A stretch of DNA of 5,369 bases, from NCBI GenBank assembly GCA_003542325.1, contig DPKV01000162.1:1-5369 (forward strand), given 5' to 3'. The position numbers and the translations under genes are program-made. The notes under the pieces are model-generated. The model saw nothing but the letters and a program-made list of their open reading frames with translations. It was not told the DNA's origin and did no database searches. Positions 1 through 5,369 of this stretch are shown here, piece after piece (position 1 is the first letter of the stretch; each line of letters begins with the position of its first letter). This stretch comes from Anaerolineaceae bacterium. GTDB lineage: Bacteria; Chloroflexota; Anaerolineae; Anaerolineales; Anaerolineaceae.

Positions 1-173
1 CCGGCCGACGTGGCGATCCCGGTAAAGCTTTTCGAAAAGGGTTATGTTGGTCTGTTGGCATAAAACTCAACTTGAATTGGAGGCTCAACCGAGACTGCCA
101 CGCTTCCTGCGGAAGCTCGCAGTGACGGTATACCTGTCATCGCGAGGAGGCCGTAGGCCGACGTGGCGATCTC
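1..173. repeat. Left part of 153-bp tandem repeat array
   Basis: This stretch holds the end of one palindromic element (1-20), a full 70-bp spacer (21-90) and a complete palindromic element (91-173). The motif ccggccgacg at 1 recurs as taggccgacg at 154, which is exactly 153 bp later and the same period as in the right part of the array. Bases 1-88 match 665-752 without a difference that I can see. The array is already in progress at base 1, so it must continue to the left of the window. All plus-strand frames of the unit contain stops, and I see no gene in it. Confidence 0.93.
91..173. repeat. Palindromic element E1 (about 83 bp)
   Basis: This is an imperfect inverted repeat. The left arm starts GAGACTGCCACG and the right arm ends CGTGGCGATCTC. 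Internal pairs include GCAGTGAC with GTCATCGC, and the centre is the perfect palindrome GGTATACC (127-134). A small nested hairpin GCTTCC-tgc-GGAAGC lies in the left arm. It is the only copy in the window with the right terminus GATCTC, the best match to the inverted left terminus, and the only one with the GGTATACC centre. It directly precedes the AT-rich block carrying the GIY-YIG gene. Elements of this kind are known as dispersed palindromic repeats in many environmental genomes; their function is not established. Confidence 0.85.
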
Positions 174-601
174 AGTAGTACAATACTGATATAGCAATGT
201 GGGTAAGTCATCATAGAATTCGATAATGTATGAGTCGGAATTAAAAGTGAAATCATGCGGGAATATTACGTATACATCCTCACAAACAAGAAGCACACGG
301 TGCTATACACTGGTGTGACAAGCAATCTTTACCAAAGAGTTAGTCAGCATAAGGAGGGTAAAGGAAGCAAGTTCACCTCTCGGTATAACGTTAATAAACT
401 TGTTTATGCGGAAATATTGCCAACGGCCTACGATGCGATAACGAGAGAAAAACAAATAAAAGCTGGTAAAAGACAAGATAAGATTGATTTAATAAATGAA
501 TTGAACCCCCTTTGGAATGACTTATTTGATGAGTTGACGTTTTAATTAGCCATAAAAATTACAAAGGGAAATGGGTGGATATAGATTGAATGAGCAATTT
601 T
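174..601. other. AT-rich block replacing one array spacer, carries GIY-YIG gene
   Basis: This 428-bp block lies exactly between palindromic elements E1 and E2, where other unit junctions carry a 70-bp spacer. It does not contain the spacer landmark CTTTTCGAAAAG. Its left 81 bp (174-254) and right 56 bp (546-601) are AT-rich and non-coding. The right end (gccataaaa, ttgaat, caattt) bears a faint resemblance to the end of the normal spacer, which may be a decayed remnant or chance. A GATAAT at 222-227 could be a -10 box for the gene, but I see no convincing -35. No terminator hairpin with a T-run follows the gene inside the block; the E2 palindrome is the next structured element. Confidence 0.7.
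255..545 (+). CDS. Small GIY-YIG nuclease-domain protein (UPF0213/COG2827 type)
   Basis: This is a 96-residue, single-domain GIY-YIG protein. The first motif half is YVYIL (residues 5-9) and the second is YTG (18-20), followed by Arg28, His32, the probable metal-ligand Glu65 in REKQIKAG (64-71), and the closing NPLWNDL (84-90). These are the expected catalytic positions, so the domain appears intact. The length is normal for the stand-alone family, whereas UvrC and homing endonucleases carry further domains. ATG 255 is the only reasonable start, because an in-frame TGA sits at 231-233; the ribosome binding site is weak. GC content is about 37% (109 of 291 bases by hand count), well below the operon to the right, which suggests acquired DNA. 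Family members are presumed structure-specific or repair nucleases, but most have no proven role. Its placement inside a palindromic repeat array suggests, without proving, action on those repeats. Confidence 0.9.
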   Translation: MREYYVYILTNKKHTVLYTGVTSNLYQRVSQHKEGKGSKFTSRYNVNKLVYAEILPTAYDAITREKQIKAGKRQDKIDLINELNPLWNDLFDELTF

Positions 602-684
602 GAGACTGCCATGCTTCCTGCGGAAGCTCGCACTGACGGAAGACTTGTCATCTCGAGGAGGCCGCCGGCCGACGTGGCGATCCC
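602..684. repeat. Palindromic element E2
   Basis: This is the same 83-bp imperfect palindrome as E1. Its left terminus is GAGACTGCCATG (one change from the usual CCACG) and its right terminus is CGTGGCGATCCC. It contains the nested GCTTCC-tgc-GGAAGC hairpin and a GGCC-gcc-GGCC hairpin. It borders the GIY-YIG block on the right and lies 57 bp after that gene's stop codon, where it could act as a structured transcript end. Confidence 0.85.
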
Positions 685-754
685 GGTAAAGCTTTTCGAA
701 AAGGGTTATGTTGGTCTGTTGGCATAAAACTCAACTTGAATTGGAGGCTCAATC

Positions 755-837
755 GAGACTGCCACGCTTCCTGCGGAAGCTCGCACTGACGGAAGACTTG
801 TCATCGCGAGGAGGCCGCCGGCCGACGTGGCGATCCC
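755..837. repeat. Palindromic element E3
   Basis: This copy starts GAGACTGCCACG and ends CGTGGCGATCCC. It shares the centre variant cactgacggaagac with E2, so E2 and E3 are probably the products of a recent duplication. The nested GCTTCC/GGAAGC hairpin is intact. Confidence 0.85.
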
Positions 838-907
838 GGTAAAGCTTTTCGAAAAGGGTTATGTTGGTCTGTAGGCATAAAAACTTAACTTGATTTGAAG
901 TTCAATC

Positions 908-990
908 GAGACTGCCACGCTTCCTGCGGAAGCACGCAGTGACGGAGGACTTGTCATCGCGAGGAGGCCGCCGGCCGACGTGGCGATCTA
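908..990. repeat. Palindromic element E4
   Basis: This copy has the centre variant cagtgacggaggac. The base after the nested hairpin is changed (ggaagcacgc instead of ggaagctcgc), and the right terminus is GATCTA rather than GATCCC or GATCTC. The nested GCTTCC/GGAAGC stem is intact. Confidence 0.83.
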
Positions 991-1060
991 GGTAAAGCTT
1001 TTCGAAAAGGGTTATATTGGTCTGTTGGCATAAAACTCAACTTGAATTGGAGGTTCAACT

Positions 1061-1143
1061 GAGACTGCCACGCTTCCTGTGGAAGCTCGCAGTGACGGAG
1101 GACTTGTCATCGCGAGGAGGCCGCCGGCCGACGCGGCGATCCC
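1061..1143. repeat. Palindromic element E5, next to the operon's 3' end
   Basis: This is the last element of the array. Its left terminus is GAGACTGCCACG and its right arm carries one change (cgacgcggcgatccc instead of cgacgtggcgatccc). The nested stem keeps its pairing with a changed loop (GCTTCC-tgt-GGAAGC). It lies about 10 bp beyond the stop codon of the DUF402 gene, so its hairpin is well placed to end transcripts of the minus-strand operon. A clear T-run after the stem is missing, so intrinsic termination is only a possibility. Confidence 0.82.
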
Positions 1144-1152
1144 GGTAAAACA

Positions 1153-1635
1153 TTATTGCTGAATTTCTTCAGCAAATCCTTTATCTTTAGCTATTGAAAT
1201 TAGCGCCTCCAGCCCGGCCAGAGCCTGTCTTTGCGTTTCCGGGTCCAGGTCCAACGCTTTGAATTCATCTTCATCCAGGATGAGAAACCGTCCATCCGGG
1301 AATGCCAGCAGATCAAAAGCCAGGTCCATATAGATAATCTCGTTCTCCACGAAACGGGCAGGCCGGGTGACGTTACAGTACCAGCCCTTGAGGCGGTCGT
1401 CGTCCTTGTCACGCGCCTCATAGATGTTGTACCAGCGGTCGTCGTAGTAGCGTTCCAGGAAGCGGTCGTTTTTCCGCAGCATGATGCCGTGGACGTTGAC
1501 ATCACTATGATTGAATCGTGCTTCGATCAAGATACTATGATCTGTGGTTTCCAAAACTTTCCCGGGATACCGCCAGACCTCTTCTCCCTGTGCGTCTAAT
1601 TTGACAACCATGATTTCATCAGGCGATAAGGTCAT
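1153..1635 (-). CDS. DUF402 family protein, probable nucleoside di-/triphosphatase-like hydrolase
   Basis: This 160-residue soluble protein matches the DUF402 fold. A beta-rich N-terminal half is followed by ERYYDDRWYNIYEARD (61-76), KGWYCNVTRPARF (83-95) and YMDLAFDLLAFPDGRFLILDEDEF (102-125), then a C-terminal helix. The acidic residues Asp104, Asp108 and the DEDE run at 121-124 lie where the family binds its divalent metal. Characterised members hydrolyse phosphate or phosphonate esters of nucleotides (staphylococcal Ntdp, FomD of fosfomycin synthesis). Its own substrate cannot be read from sequence. It is the last gene of the thiamine transport operon and overlaps thiQ by 17 nt. An AGGGAGA ribosome site 5 nt before ATG 1635 supports that start over the internal Met9. 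A link to thiamine phosphates is inference from position only. Confidence 0.85.
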   Translation of the reverse strand: MTLSPDEIMVVKLDAQGEEVWRYPGKVLETTDHSILIEARFNHSDVNVHGIMLRKNDRFLERYYDDRWYNIYEARDKDDDRLKGWYCNVTRPARFVENEIIYMDLAFDLLAFPDGRFLILDEDEFKALDLDPETQRQALAGLEALISIAKDKGFAEEIQQ

Positions 1636-2686
1636 GTGACTCTCCCTGGTTCAGACAAAGGACATCATTCGGATTGAAACTGATTTTAATTTCTGCTCCT
1701 ATTGCAGCGGGTTCTTTCGTAAAGATTTCAAATGAAGGGACGTCATCGTTGACCTTCAGGGTCAGTCGGTAGTTCTCACCCTGGAAAACCTGGTCAATGA
1801 CAATGCCGGAGATAGCGTTGACGGCAGGGTTTGTGACTGGGAGGGCGTCACCAGGCCGGAAAAGGAGGGTCTTTTTTTCGCCCACTTGAGGCGGCGGGTT
1901 ATCGCTATGCGCCTCGATTAATCCCAAAGGCGTTGTCAGGGTGAGGGGTTCCAGACCGGTGACCGTCCCTGCGACCAGGTTCCCGAGGCCAAAGAAACCG
2001 GCTACCCAGGCGTTGCGTGGATGACGGAAGAACTCGTGGGGAGGTCCGCTTTGCAGGATAACGCCGTCATGCAGGAGCAGCAGGCGGTCGGCAATGGCGA
2101 AGGCCTCTTCCTGGTCATGGGTCACGTAAATGGCGGGAATACCCGTTTCTCTCAGGATCCGGCGTAATTCATGACTGAGTTGTTCGCGAAGTGCACGATC
2201 CAGCGCACCTAAAGGCTCGTCCAACATGAGTAAACGCGGTTCAGGAGCCAGTGCGCGTGCCAGGGCTACCCGCTGCTGTTCGCCGCCGGAAAGTTCAGTC
2301 ACCTTGCGGTCTGCAAACCCGGCCATATTGATCGTTTCCAGTGCGGCGTGGACTTTGGCCTTGATTTCATCTTTGGGTCGGTTTTGCATCCGCAGGCCAA
2401 AGGCGATATTTTCGGCGACCGTCCGGTGAGGGAAAAGGGCGTAGTCCTGGAACATCAGACCGAAGTTGCGTTGATGGGCAGGGGTATCGGACAGTATCCA
2501 GTCATCCCACAGGATTTCACCGCTTTCCGCTGCTTCCAGGCCGGCGATGATCCGCAGCAGGGTGCTTTTTCCGCTGCCCGACGCTCCCAAAAGGCAAACC
2601 GTCTCATCACTGGCAACTTCAAAGTTGACAGCCCGGAGCAGCGGCCTGCCCTCATAGTTTTTATCGATTTGTTTGACCGTCAGCAT
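1619..2686 (-). CDS. thiQ: Thiamine ABC transporter ATP-binding protein with C-terminal TOBE-like domain
   Basis: This is the cytoplasmic ATPase that drives the importer, 355 residues from the chosen start. The nucleotide-binding domain has an aromatic Tyr11, Walker A GASGSGKST (34-42), Q-loop Gln80, signature LSGGE (132-136), Walker B LLMLDE (152-157), D-loop ALD (161-163) and switch His190, so all motifs are intact. Residues of about 236-345 form a beta-rich extension with the typical TOBE phrase RPGD (277-280). Enteric ThiQ has about 230 residues and lacks this, so the protein resembles FbpC/PotA/CysA-type subunits. The longer frame opening at 2746 is not used: its first 20 residues overlap thiP out of frame, while ATG 2686 has GGAAAGGA 9 nt upstream and shares one base with the thiP stop (TGATG). 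The thiamine assignment rests on the adjacent thiB. Confidence 0.9.
   Translation of the reverse strand: MLTVKQIDKNYEGRPLLRAVNFEVASDETVCLLGASGSGKSTLLRIIAGLEAAESGEILWDDWILSDTPAHQRNFGLMFQDYALFPHRTVAENIAFGLRMQNRPKDEIKAKVHAALETINMAGFADRKVTELSGGEQQRVALARALAPEPRLLMLDEPLGALDRALREQLSHELRRILRETGIPAIYVTHDQEEAFAIADRLLLLHDGVILQSGPPHEFFRHPRNAWVAGFFGLGNLVAGTVTGLEPLTLTTPLGLIEAHSDNPPPQVGEKKTLLFRPGDALPVTNPAVNAISGIVIDQVFQGENYRLTLKVNDDVPSFEIFTKEPAAIGAEIKISFNPNDVLCLNQGESHDLIA
1641..1647 (-). promoter_or_regulatory. Ribosome binding site of the DUF402 gene
   Basis: The minus strand reads AGGGAGA, then 5 nt, then ATG at 1635. It lies inside the end of thiQ and settles the DUF402 start at 1635, because the alternative Met at 1611 has no such site. 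Confidence 0.7.
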
Positions 2687-4407
2687 CAGAATAAATCCTT
2701 TCCGGGCATTCGGAAATGGTCCATGATCAGGATACCTCCCGCACAAACCAGCATCAACAGCGTGGACATGGCCAAGGCCTGACCGTAATTCAACGCGCCG
2801 GGTTGGGAAATGTAGCGGTAGATCGCAATTGGGAGGGTGGGGTACTCGGGGCGGGTCAGGAAGGTCGTTGCGCCAAATTCACCCAGGGAGATGGTCAGGG
2901 CGAATATCGCGCTGACCAACAAGGAAGGCGCCATGAGGGGCAGGTCAACCTCCCACCAGACTCGTAACGGCGAAGCGCCGAGGACCCGGGCCGCATTGCG
3001 GAGGGATTGGGGAATACTTTGCAGTGCCGGCGCCAAGGTGCGGACCACAAACGGCAGGGCGACCAGGCTGTGCGCAATGGGCAGAAGGATGGGGAAGGTG
3101 AAATTACTGAAAGGCGGGCGATTGAAGAAGAGGATAAAACCAAGCCCAAGGGTGATGGCGGAAGCCCCCAAAGGGAGCATCATTAAGGGGTCCAGGACCT
3201 GATTGAGGGCGGTTTTCTGCCGGAGAGCATAGGCCACCAGCAACCCCAGAACCATTGTCAGTGCAATGGTGATCAGGGCGAAGACCAGTGAGTTTTTAGC
3301 CGCTTCAATCGGGGCGACATAGAAAAGGGAGCCGGTCCGGTTGACCCATAATTCCCGGTAATATTGGAGGGTGAAACCCTGCTGGATATCGCCACGCTCC
3401 CCGCGGTCGGGGTCCAGTTTCACCACGGAGCGGAACGCCAATGCCGCCAGCGGGGAGACCAGGAGGGTAAAGAGAGTCACGATCAGGATGACGACCACCA
3501 GACGTTCCCAGCCGTGAGTTGGACGCCGGGGCGGAATTGTTTGTGACCGGTGCGTTTGGGGTAACTCATCCCGGGTGGAAAGACGGTTGTGAATGACGGT
3601 GATCCCCAATGTACAGACCAACTGGAGGATCGAGAGGATACTTGCCAGCGGCAGGTTCAACAGGTGGAGGGCTTGGATGTAAATATCGACTTCCAGGGTG
3701 GTGAACTGCGGCCCGCCCAGCATGAGAATTACACCGAAACTGGTGAAGTTAAACAGGAAAACAAGCAGAGTCCCGGCCAGGATGGAAGGCCACAAAAGGG
3801 GTAATGTGACTTCCCGAAAGGCGCACCAGGGGCTCGCACCGAGGACCCGTGCAGCCTGCCCGAGCCGGATATCCTGACGGGACCAGGCATTGCTGACCAC
3901 CCGGATGATGATGGTGGAGTTGTAGAAAACATGGGCGACCAGGATGGCGCCAAAGGTGTTTAGGAACTGTACGGGCGGCGTGTCCAGGTTGACCAGAGCC
4001 ATCAACCCGAGGTTGACCCAGCCGCGCGGCCCGAGCAGGGCATTGAACCCGGCTGCGACCACCACCGTGGGGAGGATGAAGGGCAGGGTGGTCAATAATT
4101 TCAAGGTTTTCTTGCCGGGGAAGGTGAAATGGGAAAACAGCCAGGCTCCGGGAATCCCGACCATCAGTGTAAGTAGGGTGGACAGGGTCGCCTGAAAGAG
4201 GGTGAATTTCAACGGCTCCCATAAATCGCGCCAATCCAGTTCCACCAGGGAGAAGCCCCAATCCGGAGAGACGAGCAGGCGGAATAACGCCAGCAGGGGC
4301 TGATAGAAGAAAAAGCCCAGAAAGGCTGCGGGTACAACCCAGAAGAGGATGGCCCGCCAGGTGGGGGACTTGATCCACCTCCTGGCGGGACGGGTTTGAG
4401 AGGTCAC
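2686..4407 (-). CDS. thiP: Thiamine ABC transporter permease, fused two-domain type
   Basis: This 573-residue inner-membrane protein forms the translocation channel. It is a fusion of two homologous permease halves, as in enteric ThiP (536 residues) and FbpB-type iron permeases. About twelve hydrophobic segments are visible, roughly at 18-45, 68-92, 106-125, 150-170, 207-230, 252-273, 302-326, 371-394, 405-427, 434-456, 494-516 and 545-563. Each half has an EAA loop that docks on the ATPase: AARVLGASPWCAFREVTLP (185-203) and AARVLGASPLRVWWEVDLP (472-490). A hydrophilic linker of about 25 residues (276-301) joins the halves. The start is a GTG at 4407 that overlaps the thiB stop as GTGA, and no better start lies nearby. 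A GGAG 11 nt upstream is rather distant, so coupling to thiB translation is likely. The stop overlaps the thiQ start by one base. Confidence 0.93.
   Translation of the reverse strand: MTSQTRPARRWIKSPTWRAILFWVVPAAFLGFFFYQPLLALFRLLVSPDWGFSLVELDWRDLWEPLKFTLFQATLSTLLTLMVGIPGAWLFSHFTFPGKKTLKLLTTLPFILPTVVVAAGFNALLGPRGWVNLGLMALVNLDTPPVQFLNTFGAILVAHVFYNSTIIIRVVSNAWSRQDIRLGQAARVLGASPWCAFREVTLPLLWPSILAGTLLVFLFNFTSFGVILMLGGPQFTTLEVDIYIQALHLLNLPLASILSILQLVCTLGITVIHNRLSTRDELPQTHRSQTIPPRRPTHGWERLVVVILIVTLFTLLVSPLAALAFRSVVKLDPDRGERGDIQQGFTLQYYRELWVNRTGSLFYVAPIEAAKNSLVFALITIALTMVLGLLVAYALRQKTALNQVLDPLMMLPLGASAITLGLGFILFFNRPPFSNFTFPILLPIAHSLVALPFVVRTLAPALQSIPQSLRNAARVLGASPLRVWWEVDLPLMAPSLLVSAIFALTISLGEFGATTFLTRPEYPTLPIAIYRYISQPGALNYGQALAMSTLLMLVCAGGILIMDHFRMPGKDLF
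2696..2703 (-). promoter_or_regulatory. Ribosome binding site of thiQ
   Basis: The minus strand reads GGAAAGGA, then 9 nt, then ATG at 2686. It lies inside the end of thiP and decides the thiQ start in favour of 2686 over the in-frame ATG at 2746. Confidence 0.75.
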
Positions 4408-5369
4408 TCCAGAACGATCTCCATCCAGGCGTTGATCCAGGCTTCCCGGTTGGCGTCAATCAGGGCCGGATCGAGGGTGGCCGGTTGATCCGGAATCTGG
4501 GCGTATTGCGCAAAGACTTCAGGTAGTTCCGCATTCGGGTTGACCGGGAAGACAAACATCTGGAGAGGAATGTCTGACTGGAAATCCACTCCCAGCATGA
4601 AGTCAATAAAGGCCTCAGCCAGGTCACGGTCAGGCGTGCCCTTGAGGATGCCGACGAACTCGATCTGGCGGAAGCAGGTATTGGGACCGATGATGGAAGC
4701 GGTCGGCGCATCTTCCAATGCCGTTTCGGCATAATAAACCTCTACCGGTGGGCTGGAACCATAAGACACGATCATTGGCTGGGGGCCCTGCCCGGATGAG
4801 GCGCTGAAATTCGTATAGTAAGCAGTTTCCCAGTCGTTAACGACAACTACATTGTTATCCACCAGAGACTGCCAGTAGGCCAGATAGCCATCTTCCCCGA
4901 ACTGGGCGATGGTTGCCATCAGGAAGGCCAGGCCGGGTGAGGATGTGGCGGGGTTCTCTACTGCAAGAAGACCGTTATATTCTGGTTGAGCCAGTTCTTC
5001 CAGCGAGGTTGGGACTACCAGACCATGCGCTTCGAAATAAGCTTTGTCATAATTGATGCAGACGTCCCCGTAGTCGACCGGCAGGGCGAAATGGTCGGGG
5101 TCTATCGTAAAACTGTCCGGGATTTCAGCCAGCAGCGGGGAATCATAGGCTTCAAAGATGCCTTCTTCGAGCGCACGGGTGAGGAAGGTGTTATCCACGC
5201 CGTAGAAGACATCGGCGAGGGGATTCTCTTTGGAGAGGATCGCTTTGTTGAGGGCAGCTCCGGTGTCGCCGCTGAGGACGAAACTGATTTTGACGTTATT
5301 TTCAGCTTCAAACTGAATCACCAGGTCTTCACTGACGGCAAAGGAATCATGGGTCATGACGGTCAGCGT
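4404..5369 (-). CDS. thiB: Thiamine-binding periplasmic or lipoprotein component, 5' end cut by window edge
   Basis: This is the substrate-binding protein of the importer; 321 residues are in the window. The frame is open to the right edge and reads TLTVMTHDSF, which aligns with the first strand of mature enteric ThiB (LTVYTYDSF). The ATG at 5357 is therefore internal, and the true start with its export signal lies beyond 5369. Family landmarks, counted from the edge, are LADVFYGVDN (51-60), LPVDYGDVCINYDK (96-109), NPATSSPGLAFL (139-150), NDWETAY (178-184), SYGSSP (202-207) and REAWINAWMEIVL (308-320). The Trp180 region and the C-terminal Trp pair (311, 315) correspond to aromatic residues that hold thiamine in the enteric protein. 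Related iron- and 2-aminoethylphosphonate-binding proteins are the main alternative, but these motifs favour thiamine. It overlaps thiP by 4 nt. Confidence 0.92.
   Translation of the reverse strand, partial: TLTVMTHDSFAVSEDLVIQFEAENNVKISFVLSGDTGAALNKAILSKENPLADVFYGVDNTFLTRALEEGIFEAYDSPLLAEIPDSFTIDPDHFALPVDYGDVCINYDKAYFEAHGLVVPTSLEELAQPEYNGLLAVENPATSSPGLAFLMATIAQFGEDGYLAYWQSLVDNNVVVVNDWETAYYTNFSASSGQGPQPMIVSYGSSPPVEVYYAETALEDAPTASIIGPNTCFRQIEFVGILKGTPDRDLAEAFIDFMLGVDFQSDIPLQMFVFPVNPNAELPEVFAQYAQIPDQPATLDPALIDANREAWINAWMEIVLE

Larger units (their letters stand above)
602..1149. repeat. Right part of 153-bp tandem repeat array
   Basis: Unit starts (ccggccgacg) fall at 665, 818, 971 and 1124, which is exactly 153 bp apart each time. 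The array opens with a part unit at 602-664 and ends in a truncated unit at 1124-1149. Units differ by a few substitutions. The part unit 602-664 and the following unit share cactgacggaagac, while later units read cagtgacggaggac, so neighbouring units are most alike, as expected from local duplication. In the spacer at 838-907 a one-base insertion and a one-base deletion cancel out, keeping the length at 153. The region lies between convergent genes and holds no credible ORF. Confidence 0.95.

Noticed and set aside
174..254. Sigma-70 promoter for the GIY-YIG gene
   Set aside because: GATAAT at 222-227 is a fair -10 box, but no -35-like hexamer is found at a suitable distance, so it is mentioned only within the block entry.
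42..296. 84-residue minus-strand reading frame
   Set aside because: It runs through the palindromic repeat and the start of the GIY-YIG gene on the opposite strand; its composition follows the repeat, and it has no recognisable domain.
1..1149. CRISPR array
   Set aside because: The regular spacing looks CRISPR-like at first, but the intervals between palindromes are nearly identical to each other rather than unique, the period is 153 bp, and no cas gene is present.
1231..1599. 122-residue plus-strand reading frame opposite the DUF402 gene
   Set aside because: It is antisense to a gene with clear family motifs and has no recognisable domain.
2687..2746. N-terminal extension of ThiQ from ATG 2746
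   Set aside because: The 20 extra residues overlap the thiP 3' end out of frame and resemble no ATPase N-terminus; ATG 2686 has a good ribosome site and the usual stop-start overlap.
3749..4459. 236-residue minus-strand reading frame over thiP and the end of thiB
   Set aside because: It overlaps the clear permease frame out of register, is rich in Pro, Arg and His as is typical of GC-rich shadow frames, and shows no domain.
5355..5357. ATG as the start of ThiB
   Set aside because: The frame stays open to the window edge, and the residues before this Met (TLTV) align with the first strand of mature ThiB, so the Met is internal.
4404..5369. TPP riboswitch controlling the operon
   Set aside because: It would be expected upstream of thiB, which starts beyond the right edge; nothing like it is seen inside the window.

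Overview
The window looks like chromosomal DNA from a GC-moderate environmental bacterium. Protein style and the flanking palindromic repeats recall Chloroflexota (Anaerolineae-like) genomes. This is a guess from general resemblance, as no rRNA or other marker gene is present.

Layout. The right three quarters (1153-5369, all on the minus strand) form one compact, translationally coupled operon read right to left. Its order is thiB (thiamine-binding protein, cut by the right window edge), thiP (fused two-domain permease), thiQ (ATPase with an extra C-terminal TOBE-like domain) and a DUF402-family protein that resembles nucleotide phosphatases. Neighbouring genes overlap by 4, 1 and 17 nt, so there is no room for internal promoters or terminators. 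Together the first three would make a complete importer for thiamine or its phosphates. The promoter and any TPP riboswitch would lie upstream of thiB, outside the window.

The left quarter (1-1149) is a repeat array with an exact 153-bp period. Each unit is an imperfect palindrome of about 83 bp (GAGACTGCCACG...CGTGGCGATCYC) plus a 70-bp conserved spacer that carries the perfect 12-bp palindrome CTTTTCGAAAAG. In one spacer slot (174-601) the usual 70 bp is replaced by an AT-rich block of 428 bp. That block encodes a small, intact GIY-YIG nuclease-domain protein (255-545, plus strand). The array runs off the left edge. On the right it stops only a few bases from the stop codon of the DUF402 gene, so it also fills the gap between two convergent genes.

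The most interesting feature is the pairing of palindromic repeats with a GIY-YIG protein placed exactly in a spacer slot. This suggests a small mobile or repeat-propagating module, loosely analogous to REP elements and their dedicated nucleases. That reading is inference.
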